DNA of 64,000 nucleotides from Shewanella oneidensis MR-1. Lineage in GTDB: Bacteria > Pseudomonadota > Gammaproteobacteria > Enterobacterales > Shewanellaceae. Location: assembly GCF_000146165.2 (NCBI RefSeq), contig NC_004347.2, positions 4,759,029 to 4,823,028 of the forward strand, given 5' to 3'. Shown here in pieces: positions 16,998 through 25,745 of this stretch. The position numbers and the translations under genes were made by a program. The stretch's first letter is position 1. Every line of letters starts with the position of its first letter. The notes under the pieces were generated by a model. That model was not told the origin of the DNA and searched no databases. It saw only the letters and a list, made by a program, of their open reading frames with translations.

Positions 16998-17435
16998 GAT
17001 TTACCTCAGAATTAAGGTTCTAACTATAACAAAAGTACTCACTTAGCAAATACTTATAAGCGCTATTAATTCAAGAAAACTAATAGCTAGCATTAGCTTT
17101 TAGCGACTATAGAGCATTGAACAACTTAAATTCTGTAGGAAAATCCTGATATCGTGGAAACGTTGAACCACAACTAGCTACAACAAAAATAGACAAATGA
17201 CTGATTAGCGCAATTTAGCTTAAGGGGAAAGAGACATATCTAGGCGGGAAATTAATAGTTAGAATTTTAATCATAAAAAATTAATAAATATTCACAACAT
17301 ATAAAACAAAGCAGTACGACAAATAAAATAGATATCATGACTAATACCATCAGCAAGAGTCAACAAAGACAAACTGATTAGATCTAGAAACAGTTAATTT
17401 TAAAAATCACATCATAATAAAATTAAAAAACGAGG
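16998..17435. other. AT-rich stretch between IS3-split gene and IS256
   Basis: 438 nt without a gene. It contains the leader of the split zinc-ribbon gene and the second copy of the repeated motif (17133-17152) with a TATAGT hexamer 21 nt further along the minus strand. The part from about 17260 to 17435 is very AT-rich; nothing else is recognisable. Confidence 0.6.
17104..17152 (-). promoter_or_regulatory. Repeated operator-like motif, copy 2, with -10 element
   Basis: The + strand has ctgtaggaaaatcctgatat at 17133-17152. On the minus strand ATATCAGGATTTTCCTACAG is followed after 21 nt by TATAGT, a good -10 hexamer. The split zinc-ribbon gene starts about 105 nt downstream. The core TCAGGATTTTCCTACA is close to a perfect dyad. 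Confidence 0.6.
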
Positions 17436-18720
17436 GCGTTCAAAATTCTGTGTCAGGCTAATTTTTAAATTTCTAGCACGCTATCTAAACGTCCTTCAAA
17501 ATAAATCGCTAACTGAGATAAACAAAGGCTCCAATTGTGGATTGGCATAGTCCATTTATCTGAGGCGTTTAATATGCCTGCGTAAAGTAGCTTCAACAAG
17601 CTATTTTCATTAGGAAATGCACCTTTGGTTTTGGTGAGCTTTCTAAATTGGCGATGCACAGCCTCAACCGCATTGGTCGTGTAAATCACTTTCCTGATAT
17701 GTTCTGGGTACTTAAAATAATGGGACAAATTATGCCATTTGCGACGCCAAGAGTTGATTACCAACGGATAAGCATCACCCCATTTGGCCTCCAGTTCGTC
17801 CAAGGCCATCTCTGCGGCTTCTTTACTCACGGCTCGATACACAGGCTTTAAATCAGCCATAAACGCTTTCTGATTTTTTGAGGCGACATACTTCATTGAG
17901 TTGCGGATCTGGTGGATAACGCATAGCTGTGTTTCCGTATGAGGGAAGATACTGGCTATGGCCTCAGGGAAACCGGTCAAGCCGTCAACACAGGCGATAA
18001 GAATATCTTTTACACCACGATTATTAAGATCGGCCAGTACGGATAGCCAGTAATTAGCGCCTTCATTTTCGGATAAGTGAAGCCCTAAAATTTCCTTTTT
18101 TCCTTTCATATTAAGCGCTAACAATGTGTAAACGGCTTTACTGACGTAACGCCCATCCTCTTTGACTTTATAATGTATCGCATCAAGCCAAACGATAGGA
18201 TAATGGCTATCTAATGGGCGCTGTTGCCACGCTTTAAGTTCGGGGATGAGTTTGTCGGTGATGGCGCTTACTGTTGCGTTAGACACATTGAGCCCATACA
18301 TATCTTCAACATGTTGATTAATATCGCGATAGCTCATACCTATACTGAACATCGATAACACTTTACGTTCGATTTCATCGGTTAGTGTAGTTTGATTTTT
18401 CTTAATCAACTGAGGCTCAAAGGTGCCATTGCGGTCTCTAGGCGCGTCTAACTCAAAGTTACCGGACGGATGCTTAATGGTCTTAGGGGTTTTGCCATTT
18501 TTACGATTAGGCTGAGGATCATGCGCTAAATGCTGCTCAAGCTCAGCCTGGAGAGCCGCTTCAGTGAGTTGCTTGATCAGTGGGCCAAGAATGCTGTCTT
18601 TACCTGTGAGGCTTTTACCTGATTGCAGATCTTTAAGGGCTTGTTCGAAGTTAAAAGGTTGGGTCATGTGTCATTCCTGTTTTTGAATATTTTACTGAAA
18701 TGACACAGAATTATGAACAC
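17436..18720 (-). mobile_element. IS256-family insertion sequence
   Basis: Terminal repeats GCGTTCAAAATTCTGTGTCA (17436-17455) and GTGTTCATAATTCTGTGTCA (read inward from 18720) match at 18 of 20 positions. It holds one complete transposase. This family normally leaves 8-9 bp duplications, but the flanks (aaacgagg and tacctaaa) differ, so the present junctions probably arose by recombination or deletion after insertion. Confidence 0.9.
17465..18667 (-). CDS. IS256-family (mutator-type) transposase
   Basis: 400 residues. Mutator/IS256 features are clear: the N-terminal region with IKHPSGNFELDAPRDRNGTF, the catalytic Asp in YPIVWLDAIHYKVKEDG, a second Asp in DILIACVDGLTGFPEAI, the C/H pair around CVIHQIRNSMKYV, and the downstream Glu in YTTNAVEAVHRQFRKLTKTK. 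All three acidic residues and full length suggest an active enzyme. The start ATG follows an AGGAATGACAC leader. Confidence 0.93.
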   Translation of the reverse strand: MTQPFNFEQALKDLQSGKSLTGKDSILGPLIKQLTEAALQAELEQHLAHDPQPNRKNGKTPKTIKHPSGNFELDAPRDRNGTFEPQLIKKNQTTLTDEIERKVLSMFSIGMSYRDINQHVEDMYGLNVSNATVSAITDKLIPELKAWQQRPLDSHYPIVWLDAIHYKVKEDGRYVSKAVYTLLALNMKGKKEILGLHLSENEGANYWLSVLADLNNRGVKDILIACVDGLTGFPEAIASIFPHTETQLCVIHQIRNSMKYVASKNQKAFMADLKPVYRAVSKEAAEMALDELEAKWGDAYPLVINSWRRKWHNLSHYFKYPEHIRKVIYTTNAVEAVHRQFRKLTKTKGAFPNENSLLKLLYAGILNASDKWTMPIHNWSLCLSQLAIYFEGRLDSVLEI

Positions 18721-19148
18721 TACCTAAAAAACCGCAAAATGAGATTCCTACTTTAGTATAAATCCTTCCATGAACAGCTTATAACTAAAATATCTTTTAT
18801 CAAGCTGTCAACATCCTATTTAAACTTCCGTGAAACGTCCCTATCATTAACAAAAGCAGTACTCATAATGCGGTATCAATTTTAACTCAACAATAAACAT
18901 CGAGAACGACTTTTGAATTGAGGCCCAAAAATCGAATGTAGTATAGCCAACAATCGACCTCAAGTTCTGTAGGAAAAATCTGCATTGCTCAGGCAATTTT
19001 CTCAATCAAGTGGTTTAGGCTCGTAAATAAATTTATTTTAGGATTCAATAAGTAAGACAATTCCGCCAATAACAGCGAAAGAGCCTAGAAGCATATATGC
19101 TCAACGTATAGCCGATTTTTCCAGTAAATGTCTTGTTTAAAAGGCGAC
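18721..19148. other. Non-coding stretch between IS256 and rpoH terminator
   Basis: 428 nt. Only very short frames are present (17 codons or fewer). It carries the third copy of the repeated motif at 18967-18986. The sequence before the IS256 boundary probably once led into a gene now missing. Confidence 0.55.
18940..18986 (-). promoter_or_regulatory. Repeated operator-like motif, copy 3, with -10 element
   Basis: The + strand has ctgtaggaaaaatctgcatt at 18967-18986. On the minus strand it ends TTTTTCCTACAG, and 21 nt further is TATACT, a good -10. Spacing and orientation equal those of copy 2. No open frame follows before IS256. Confidence 0.55.
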
Positions 19149-19175
19149 AAAAAAACCTGCCGAAGCAGGTTTTTT
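19149..19175. terminator. rpoH terminator
   Basis: AAAAAACCTGC, loop CGAA, GCAGGTTTTTT: a strong hairpin with T-run in both directions, 36 nt past the rpoH stop. Confidence 0.85.
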
Positions 19176-19210
19176 AGGTTAATTGGAAACACCGGAATGC
19201 AAAGAGGAAG

Positions 19211-20068
19211 TTAAGCTTCCATACAAGCCTTAAGCTTATTCATGGCATTTTTTTCAAGTTGGCGAATACGTTCAGCCGATACTTGATAGGTTTCAGCCAA
19301 TTCCTGCAGTGTGGTTTTATCATCATCTAACCAACGGGCGCGCAGAATATGCTGACTACGCTCATCTAGGGTTTTGATGGCCGATAATAAACGACCTTGA
19401 GCATTGGATTCCCAGTTATCATTTTCGATGTTTTCGGCTAAATCAGATGAGTGATCTTCGAGGTAATGCACAGGGGCAAAATCATGCTCATCATCGTTGT
19501 CACTACTAAGATCAAACGCAGGATCCTGCGCAGCCATACGTGACTCCATTTCAGTCACATCAGCCTTTGATACACCTAAGTTTTCCGCCACCATGGTGAC
19601 TTCATCATCGCTAAACCAACCTAAGCGTGTTTTCGCTTTACGAATATTAAAAAACAACTTACGTTGTGCTTTGGTGGTAGCGACTTTAACAATGCGCCAG
19701 TTTTTGAGCACATATTCATGAATTTCAGCCTTGATCCAGTGCACAGCAAAAGACACCAGACGAACGCCAACATCGGGATCGAAGCGCTTAACCGCTTTCA
19801 TCAGACCAATGTTGCCTTCTTGGATCAAATCCGCCTGTGGCAGACCGTAACCGGCATAACCTTTAGCTACATGCACCACAAAGCGTAAATGCGACATAAT
19901 CAGTTGCTTTGCCGCTTGCAGATCACCGGTTTCCTGCAAACGCTTGGCTAACTCATACTCAGTCTCAGCGTCTAACATGTTCATGCTAGTCACTGAATGG
20001 ATATAAGCCTCTAAACTACTACTGCCCTGAGGGACGGTTAGTGCCATTGATTGCGTTTGAAAGGTCAT
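19211..20068 (-). CDS. rpoH: RNA polymerase heat-shock sigma factor RpoH (sigma 32)
   Basis: 285 residues from the ATG at 20068 (AGGAG 5 nt upstream; a longer frame adds ten residues without a ribosome site). Sigma-70 region 2 contains [20 protein letters not shown]. The RpoH box, [10 protein letters not shown], is at about 135-144 and identifies the heat-shock sigma. Region 4 ends [17 protein letters not shown]. It directs transcription of chaperone and protease genes. It sits next to ftsX-ftsE-ftsY as in E. coli. The 230-nt upstream region should hold its promoters. Confidence 0.97.
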   Translation of the reverse strand: MTFQTQSMALTVPQGSSSLEAYIHSVTSMNMLDAETEYELAKRLQETGDLQAAKQLIMSHLRFVVHVAKGYAGYGLPQADLIQEGNIGLMKAVKRFDPDVGVRLVSFAVHWIKAEIHEYVLKNWRIVKVATTKAQRKLFFNIRKAKTRLGWFSDDEVTMVAENLGVSKADVTEMESRMAAQDPAFDLSSDNDDEHDFAPVHYLEDHSSDLAENIENDNWESNAQGRLLSAIKTLDERSQHILRARWLDDDKTTLQELAETYQVSAERIRQLEKNAMNKLKACMEA

Positions 20069-20298
20069 TCGCGCTCCTACTCTCTTGCTACTTATCAAAT
20101 ATAAGTCGATTTCATCTTCAGGTTTGACTCAAAACACCTTAAAGATGAGCTGACGAACTATCGGCTAATTGACAGAGTATGTCAACCTTAGCCCGCCTAG
20201 GGTATTACTTTTAACCCCATCGAATAGACATTGCAAGTGAACAAAAGTTCATCGCTTACATTTCTTACGGCTAAAATATTCCCCTAAGCCATTGATGA

Positions 20299-21264
20299 TT
20301 ATGAGGGTTCTATTGATCTTAAATGTTGCCTTACCGACAGATAGGAGCCTAGCCACCCTAAGAAGGAGGCTAAGCCTACTAATTGCAGCAACTCGGTAAA
20401 GGTCAGTGACTTCATCTCTAATTGGCTACCGTACAAACCCAGCAGTTCCGCTAGGGCAGAATCCAGATACCAGACCAATAAGTTTATGATAACCCAAGCC
20501 AATATACCGCCAATGACGCCATACCAAATACCAGTGTAAAGGAATGGGCGCTGAATAAAGGCTTCTGTTGCCCCGACTAACTTCATCACTTCTATCTCAC
20601 TTCGCCGATTCATAATGGCTAAGCGAATCGTGTTACCTATTACTAATACCACCGCCAAGACGAGTAAGGCCGCAATCGCCATTACCGTGCGTTCGAGTAA
20701 ACGCACCACGGCCTGCAGCCGCTCTAACCATTCAATATCCAAGCGGCCAAAACTGATTTCAGGCTCGCGCTCAAGCTTAGTTAAGAGTTCACGGGCACCC
20801 ACGGGCGTCGAATAACGCTGAGTAGGTGTTACGGTAATCACTGCGGGAAGCGGGTTTTTATCGAGATAGGCTAAGGCTTCACCAAACCCCGACAGACGCT
20901 GAAATTCCTCAAGCGCTTGATTGCGGTCGATATACTGCACCTTTTCCACTTCTGGATAAGTGCGAATGCGAGTCAGCAAGCTTTGGATGGTCTGCTCGCT
21001 ACGGTTTTCATCGATAAACAGTGAAATCTCCGCCGCGCTGTTCCAAGAGCTAGTAATCGTCTCGGCATTTTTAACTAATACCTGCAGCGCCGCGGGTAAG
21101 CTTAAACTTACCCCGAGAACAGCCATGGTCATCAAAGAAGAAACTGGGCTGCGCCACAGTTCACCCATACTCGCCATCGCTTGCTGCACATGACGAATAA
21201 AAAACATCACGATACGTCCCGATATCGGCAACTTGCTGCGCGTTAACTTAGCATTGTCACTCAT
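20299..21264 (-). CDS. ftsX: FtsX, membrane subunit of the FtsEX divisome complex
   Basis: 321 residues: a cytoplasmic N-terminus, a first membrane helix (about 40-60), a periplasmic domain (about 70-190) and three C-terminal helices (MAIAALLVLAVVLVIGNTI, GIWYGVIGGILAWVIINLLV and the last near 295). With the FtsE ATPase it transmits ATP hydrolysis to periplasmic activators of cell-wall amidases during division. Its ATG overlaps the ftsE stop by 4 nt (21261-21264), so the two are translationally coupled. Confidence 0.96.
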   Translation of the reverse strand: MSDNAKLTRSKLPISGRIVMFFIRHVQQAMASMGELWRSPVSSLMTMAVLGVSLSLPAALQVLVKNAETITSSWNSAAEISLFIDENRSEQTIQSLLTRIRTYPEVEKVQYIDRNQALEEFQRLSGFGEALAYLDKNPLPAVITVTPTQRYSTPVGARELLTKLEREPEISFGRLDIEWLERLQAVVRLLERTVMAIAALLVLAVVLVIGNTIRLAIMNRRSEIEVMKLVGATEAFIQRPFLYTGIWYGVIGGILAWVIINLLVWYLDSALAELLGLYGSQLEMKSLTFTELLQLVGLASFLGWLGSYLSVRQHLRSIEPS

Positions 21265-21962
21265 TGCGCATTACCTCGAGCGGTCGCGTGTCCATGGTGT
21301 AATTCCTGTGCGCCGAGCATACGCCCTTGCTTCAAGGTAAAAGTGCGATACTTCATCCGTGCGATCAAACCTAGATCGTGGGTGGCGATCAGCACGCTGG
21401 TCCCTGCATCGTTAAAGGTTTCGAATAAACGCAAAATATCCATCGACAACTTAGGGTCTAAGTTGCCTGTCGGTTCGTCGGCGAGTAGCAAGGGCGGCTT
21501 ATTCACAATGGCACGGGCGATCCCTACACGTTGCTGCTCACCCCCAGATAGCATAATGGGGTTATGGCGCTCTTTACCGTATAAACCGACCATATCGAGC
21601 GCGCCGGCGACACGTTTGCGGATCTCGCCGTGGGAGAAACCTTCAATAACCAAGGGCAAGGCGACGTTGTCAAACACGCTTCTGTCCATCAACAAATGGT
21701 GGTTTTGGAAAATCATCCCAATATTGCGGCGTAAATAGGGCACATGTTTAGAGCTGATTTTGGCAATATCGTGACCATTAATCGCCACACGGCCAGTGGT
21801 TGCACGTTCGATTACTGTGATTAATTTCAACAGGGTACTCTTACCCGCGCCCGAATGGCCGGTTAAGAATGCCATTTCACCTTTTTGTAGGTGAAAATTC
21901 ACTTCCTCCAGCGCCATTTGGCCACCAGGATAAATCTTACTGACCTGCTGAAAATCAATCAT
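21261..21962 (-). CDS. ftsE: FtsE, ATPase subunit of FtsEX
   Basis: 233 residues, ABC ATPase. Walker A GHSGAGKSTLLK (about 36-47), Q-loop IGMIFQNHHLL, signature LSGGEQQRVGIARAI (about 138-152), Walker B LLLADEPTGNLD and the H-loop IATHDLGLI. It pairs with FtsX at the septum. It lies 3 nt after ftsY and overlaps ftsX. The C-terminal tail (HHGHATARGNAQ) is slightly longer than in E. coli. Confidence 0.97.
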   Translation of the reverse strand: MIDFQQVSKIYPGGQMALEEVNFHLQKGEMAFLTGHSGAGKSTLLKLITVIERATTGRVAINGHDIAKISSKHVPYLRRNIGMIFQNHHLLMDRSVFDNVALPLVIEGFSHGEIRKRVAGALDMVGLYGKERHNPIMLSGGEQQRVGIARAIVNKPPLLLADEPTGNLDPKLSMDILRLFETFNDAGTSVLIATHDLGLIARMKYRTFTLKQGRMLGAQELHHGHATARGNAQ

Positions 21963-21965
21963 AAA

Positions 21966-23498
21966 TTAGCTATCCGCTTTCTCTTGAGTGAACAAGGCAT
22001 CAATAAATTCTTTAGAATTAAAGGTACGTAAATCATCAATTTGTTCGCCCACGCCAATATAACGTAGCGGGATTTTAAATTTATCAGCAATCGCAAAAAC
22101 CACACCGCCCTTGGCAGTACCATCCAGTTTACTGATGGTCATACCGGTGACGCCAACAGCCTCTTGGAAAAGCTGCGCTTGGCTAATCGCATTTTGACCT
22201 GTGCTTGCGTCGAGGGTCAGCATCACTTCATGGGGCGCCTCTGGATCGAGCTTCTTCATCACTCGCACCACTTTCTTTAACTCTTCCATCAAGTGAGACT
22301 TGTTTTGCAAGCGACCCGCAGTATCAGCAATTAATACATCAATTTTACGGGCTTTAGCCGCTTGCAGCGCATCAAAAAGTACCGAGGCACTGTCGGCGCC
22401 CGTATGTTGAGCCACAACGGGAATATTATTACGTTGTCCCCAAACTTGTAATTGCTCCACCGCCGCAGCGCGGAAGGTATCACCCGCAGCTAACATCACA
22501 GACTTACCTTGGCGCTGGTATTGCTTCGCCAGCTTACCGATCGTGGTGGTTTTACCCACGCCGTTAACGCCGACCATAAGAATAACAAAGGGACCATTGG
22601 CATTTTCGGGCACTAAGGGGATTGCCACAGGATCGAGCGTTTTTTGCATTTCATCGCGCAGCAGATCGTAGAGTGCTTCGGCATCTTTTAGCTGCTTACG
22701 GGAGGCGTGTTCGGTCAGGCTTTTAATTAAACGGCCCGTGGTTTCAACTCCTACATCGGCAATTAATAGCTGTTCTTCTAGCTCTTCAAACAGTTCATCG
22801 TCGATTTTTTTGCCACGGAATAGGCCGATAAAACCGCTACCAATATTTTCGCTAGTGCGCATCAGGCCGCGCTTTAAACGAGCAAAGAAGCTTTCTTTGG
22901 CGGGTTTTGCCTGTGGTTCGGGTTGCTGCTCAAGGGGTTGTTCCACTTGGATTTGTTCTGCTTCCGCTTTTTCAGCGGCTAATTGTTCTGCCAAAGCTTG
23001 CTCCGCCGCTAAGCGCGTTGCTTCTGCGGCCTGTTGTTCGGCTAAACGTGCAACTTCGGCTTGTTCTTCAGCAAGACGCAGAGCTTCAACCTCTGCTTGC
23101 GCTTTTGCGGCCTGCTCTGTGGCTATTCTTTCAGATTCTGCCTTTTCAGCGGCTAATTGTGCAGCAAGTGCTTGTTCTGCTGCTAAACGAGCCGTTTCGG
23201 CCGCCTGTTGCTCGACAAAACGTTCGGCTGCGGCTTGGGCTTTAATGGCTTGCTCTTCGGCTTCTGCAAGACGAAGAGCTTCAACTTGGGCTTTTGTAGC
23301 TTGCTCTGCAGCGATTCTTTCCGCTTCTGCATTTTCGGCCGCTATTTTTTCAGCAGCAAGGCGCGCTGCCTCTGCTTGCTGCTCTGCTAATGCTTCGTCT
23401 TGCTCAGTTTGCGATGGAGTAACGACTGGGGTTTGCTCGACAACCTCATCTTGTGATTTATCTTTACGAAACCAGGAGAAAAAACCTTTCTTTGCCAT
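21966..23498 (-). CDS. ftsY: FtsY, signal recognition particle receptor GTPase
   Basis: 510 residues. The C-terminal NG domain (about 205-505) has G1 GVNGVGKTTTIGKLAKQY, the DTAGR G3 motif and SKLDGTAKGGVVF. FtsY docks SRP-ribosome complexes to SecYEG. The N-terminal A domain (about 20-200) is a long Ala/Glu-rich helix with repeats: the block QQAAExxRLAAEQALAxQLA occurs twice. E. coli FtsY also has an acidic A domain, but this one is heavily repetitive. First gene of ftsY-ftsE-ftsX. A short amphipathic start (KKGFFSWFRKDK) probably binds the membrane. Confidence 0.96.
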   Translation of the reverse strand: MAKKGFFSWFRKDKSQDEVVEQTPVVTPSQTEQDEALAEQQAEAARLAAEKIAAENAEAERIAAEQATKAQVEALRLAEAEEQAIKAQAAAERFVEQQAAETARLAAEQALAAQLAAEKAESERIATEQAAKAQAEVEALRLAEEQAEVARLAEQQAAEATRLAAEQALAEQLAAEKAEAEQIQVEQPLEQQPEPQAKPAKESFFARLKRGLMRTSENIGSGFIGLFRGKKIDDELFEELEEQLLIADVGVETTGRLIKSLTEHASRKQLKDAEALYDLLRDEMQKTLDPVAIPLVPENANGPFVILMVGVNGVGKTTTIGKLAKQYQRQGKSVMLAAGDTFRAAAVEQLQVWGQRNNIPVVAQHTGADSASVLFDALQAAKARKIDVLIADTAGRLQNKSHLMEELKKVVRVMKKLDPEAPHEVMLTLDASTGQNAISQAQLFQEAVGVTGMTISKLDGTAKGGVVFAIADKFKIPLRYIGVGEQIDDLRTFNSKEFIDALFTQEKADS

Positions 23499-23765
23499 GT
23501 GTAATTCCAGCGCTCTACTTCATGATTGAATTTAAAATAAGACCCAGCCGTTATACCAGATTACCGCAGCAATTACGCCCAAAAAGTCGGCAATGAGTTC
23601 TGCGCGTTAAGCCTTCTCACCTTTTACGCTGACTTTGATATAAAATACTGGTCTTCATACCCACACAACCCCAAGATGCTGAAACTCGTATCTTTAGGTG
23701 GCTTGGGTATATAAAGGTGGCATAGTCTACCACTTTCTTTCTTCAGGCAAAATCACGGGGGCACT

Positions 23766-24413
23766 TTGGTTAATAATCGTGCAAATAAACAACAAGCGGC
23801 AAAGGGTCAAACAGCCAATAAGAAAGCAGGCAGCGGCCAAGTGCGGATTATTGCTGGGCAATGGCGATCACGAAAACTGCCTATCCACGACCTTGATGGC
23901 CTTCGCCCCACCACGGACAGAGTGCGCGAAACTCTGTTTAACTGGCTCGCCAATGATATTGCTCATGCGCGCGTGCTCGACTGCTTTGGTGGCAGCGGCG
24001 CGTTAGCCCTCGAATCCCTCTCGCGCTACGCCAGTTACGCTAAGATAATCGAGCTACAACGCACTGCGGCCATGCAGCTTAAAGCAAATCTTAATACCCT
24101 CAAGTGCGATAAGGCTGAGGTCATTAATGCCGATACTTTAGTCGTGCTGCAAAACGGCTGTGATCAAGGTTTTGATGTGGTGTTTATCGATCCGCCTTTC
24201 CGTAAAGGCTTAGCAGAAAAAACCATTCAATTGTTGGACAGCAAAGGCTGGCTCAATGATGGTGCGTTGATTTATGTGGAGATTGAGGCGGAATTGACCC
24301 AAATGGCTATTCCGGCAAGTTGGCAGCCACTTAAAGATAAAACCACAGGGCAAGTCAGCTATCGCTTATATCAATATCAAGCTGAAGAAAATCCAGCAAA
24401 CACTGAGGAATAG
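23766..24413 (+). CDS. rsmD: RsmD, 16S rRNA (guanine-966 N2)-methyltransferase
   Basis: 215 residues from a TTG start at 23766 with GGGGG just upstream; no in-frame ATG lies before the conserved part. SAM-binding VLDCFGGSGALALESLSRY (about 70-88) and the catalytic DPPF motif in FDVVFIDPPFRKGLA (about 140) identify an N2-guanine methyltransferase. It is divergent from ftsY and is followed 1 nt later by the DUF1145 gene, as in E. coli (rsmD-yhhL). The N-terminal 25 residues are basic and poorly conserved. Confidence 0.92.
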   Translation: MVNNRANKQQAAKGQTANKKAGSGQVRIIAGQWRSRKLPIHDLDGLRPTTDRVRETLFNWLANDIAHARVLDCFGGSGALALESLSRYASYAKIIELQRTAAMQLKANLNTLKCDKAEVINADTLVVLQNGCDQGFDVVFIDPPFRKGLAEKTIQLLDSKGWLNDGALIYVEIEAELTQMAIPASWQPLKDKTTGQVSYRLYQYQAEENPANTEE

Positions 24414-24414
24414 C

Positions 24415-24696
24415 ATGTCGTTACTGATTAATTTTGGCAAAGCCATTACCTTAATCGCTTGGTTAATGATGGCGTATAATCTTGCCATGCCTTTTGCTGG
24501 TAATATTGGCATTATTTTAAATATACTGCTCGGTATTACTTGCCTCATGCATTGCTTCCAAGTCGCCATCTTCCATATGCTGTTTAAAAACCTGCTGGTG
24601 CTACGCAAGCAAGATTATCGGCAAGTGTTTATCTTCGGTGTTTTTAGTTTATTGAGCTATCGTCAACAGGTATTAGCACAGGTGAAATCGAGCTAA
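24415..24696 (+). CDS. DUF1145 small membrane protein (YhhL-like)
   Basis: 93 residues with two or three hydrophobic helices (about 5-30 and 32-58). Its place directly after rsmD matches E. coli yhhL, a DUF1145 protein of unknown function. The inner membrane is the likely location. Its last 53 nt overlap the 3' end of the convergent AraC-type gene, so transcripts of the two can pair. Confidence 0.8.
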   Translation: MSLLINFGKAITLIAWLMMAYNLAMPFAGNIGIILNILLGITCLMHCFQVAIFHMLFKNLLVLRKQDYRQVFIFGVFSLLSYRQQVLAQVKSS

Positions 24697-25645
24697 ATCG
24701 CTGCCGAAATGCACTTGGACTCAAGCCCGTAATACGGGTAAACGCTTTGCGACAAGCACTTACATCCTCATAGCCAACCTGATGAGCAATTGTCTCGAAA
24801 CTGAGTGAACCATTTTCGAGTAAGTCACAAGCTTTTTGGATCCTGAGTTTTTGCAGATATTCATTAGGCTTAAGTCCTGTCGCTTTCACAAAGCGCCGCA
24901 AAAAGGTACGTTCGCCCATGCAAAGTTGCTGCGCCAAAGCGGCAATGCTAATGGGCTGAGCATAACCTGTTTGTAAACGATTTTGCAGACCAAGGATGGC
25001 TTGATCCCCATGATCTCGCCTAGGTAGAAACTGTTGATAATAGCGCTGTTCACGGTTGCCTGTGTCGATAACCAGATGCTTGCCCAACTGGCGCATCACC
25101 TTCACATGGCAAAACTGTGCGACTAATTCTAATCCCAAGTCTAACCACGACATCATGCCCGCAGCGGTGATAATGTCACCCTCGTTGACCATGATTTTGT
25201 CTATATCAAGTTCAAGCTGTGGGTACTGAGTTTGAAACGCATCAACCAATCCCCAATGGGTTGTCACCTTGCACCCATCGAGTAACCCCGACGCCGCTAA
25301 CACAAAAGCTCCCGCACAGGCGGAGCAAACAATCGCCCCTTGGGCATGTTGCCGTTGCAACCATATCCGTAATTCAGGCGCCACATTGAAATAAAAGTCA
25401 GTCTCTATGCTGGGCGGAATAATGACTAATTGATAAGTATCGTCGAGTGAGATCTCAGCAAGCGATAATCGAGTTACCACGAATCGTGTCGCACTCAACG
25501 GCAGATGTTCTTCTTTTAGCACCAAGGTGTTGGCCATTAATAACATTTCTTCTAAGCCATATACCGCTGAAGTTAAACTGCCAGGTAACGCTAAAATCGC
25601 CACGTTCAATGGCGTGCAATCCGTAAATTTTGTCAATTTAAGCAC
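24644..25645 (-). CDS. GlxA-like AraC-family regulator with DJ-1/PfpI domain
   Basis: 333 residues. About 10-200 is a DJ-1/PfpI-like domain (LNVAILALPGSLTSAVYGLEE start; GAIVCSACAGAFVLAASGLL at the nucleophile-elbow position). About 225-320 is a double HTH of AraC type (CMGERTFLRRFVKATGLKPNEY, then VGYEDVSACRKAFTRITGLS). This is the GlxA/FtrA architecture; members sense small metabolites. It is divergent from a cysteine hydrolase gene 100 nt away, which is its likely target. The C-terminus overlaps the convergent DUF1145 gene. Confidence 0.88.
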   Translation of the reverse strand: MLKLTKFTDCTPLNVAILALPGSLTSAVYGLEEMLLMANTLVLKEEHLPLSATRFVVTRLSLAEISLDDTYQLVIIPPSIETDFYFNVAPELRIWLQRQHAQGAIVCSACAGAFVLAASGLLDGCKVTTHWGLVDAFQTQYPQLELDIDKIMVNEGDIITAAGMMSWLDLGLELVAQFCHVKVMRQLGKHLVIDTGNREQRYYQQFLPRRDHGDQAILGLQNRLQTGYAQPISIAALAQQLCMGERTFLRRFVKATGLKPNEYLQKLRIQKACDLLENGSLSFETIAHQVGYEDVSACRKAFTRITGLSPSAFRQRFSSISPVLIPVDDSSIN

Positions 25646-25745
25646 CTAAGATGTCATTTCTGCCACTCTTAATACGACCAAATCTAGCGCAAACTGCTCT
25701 CACTAAACATACTTTTGCGAAGAAAATAAACAGGAGAACACCAAG

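Noticed and set aside
17260..17435. AT-rich block as a replication or transfer origin
   Set aside because: No DnaA boxes, iterons or inverted repeats seen; only base composition is unusual.
13397..18720. Composite transposon formed by the three IS elements
   Set aside because: They belong to three different families, so they cannot mobilise the interval together.
18840..18900. Short frames before IS256 as the gene driven by motif copy 3
   Set aside because: Only 16-17 codons, no ribosome site, no recognisable product.
22738..23529. Long open frame (263 codons) on the + strand opposite ftsY, Ser/Ala/Cys-rich
   Set aside because: It mirrors the Ala/Glu repeats of FtsY; codon composition is that of an antisense frame and there is no ribosome site.
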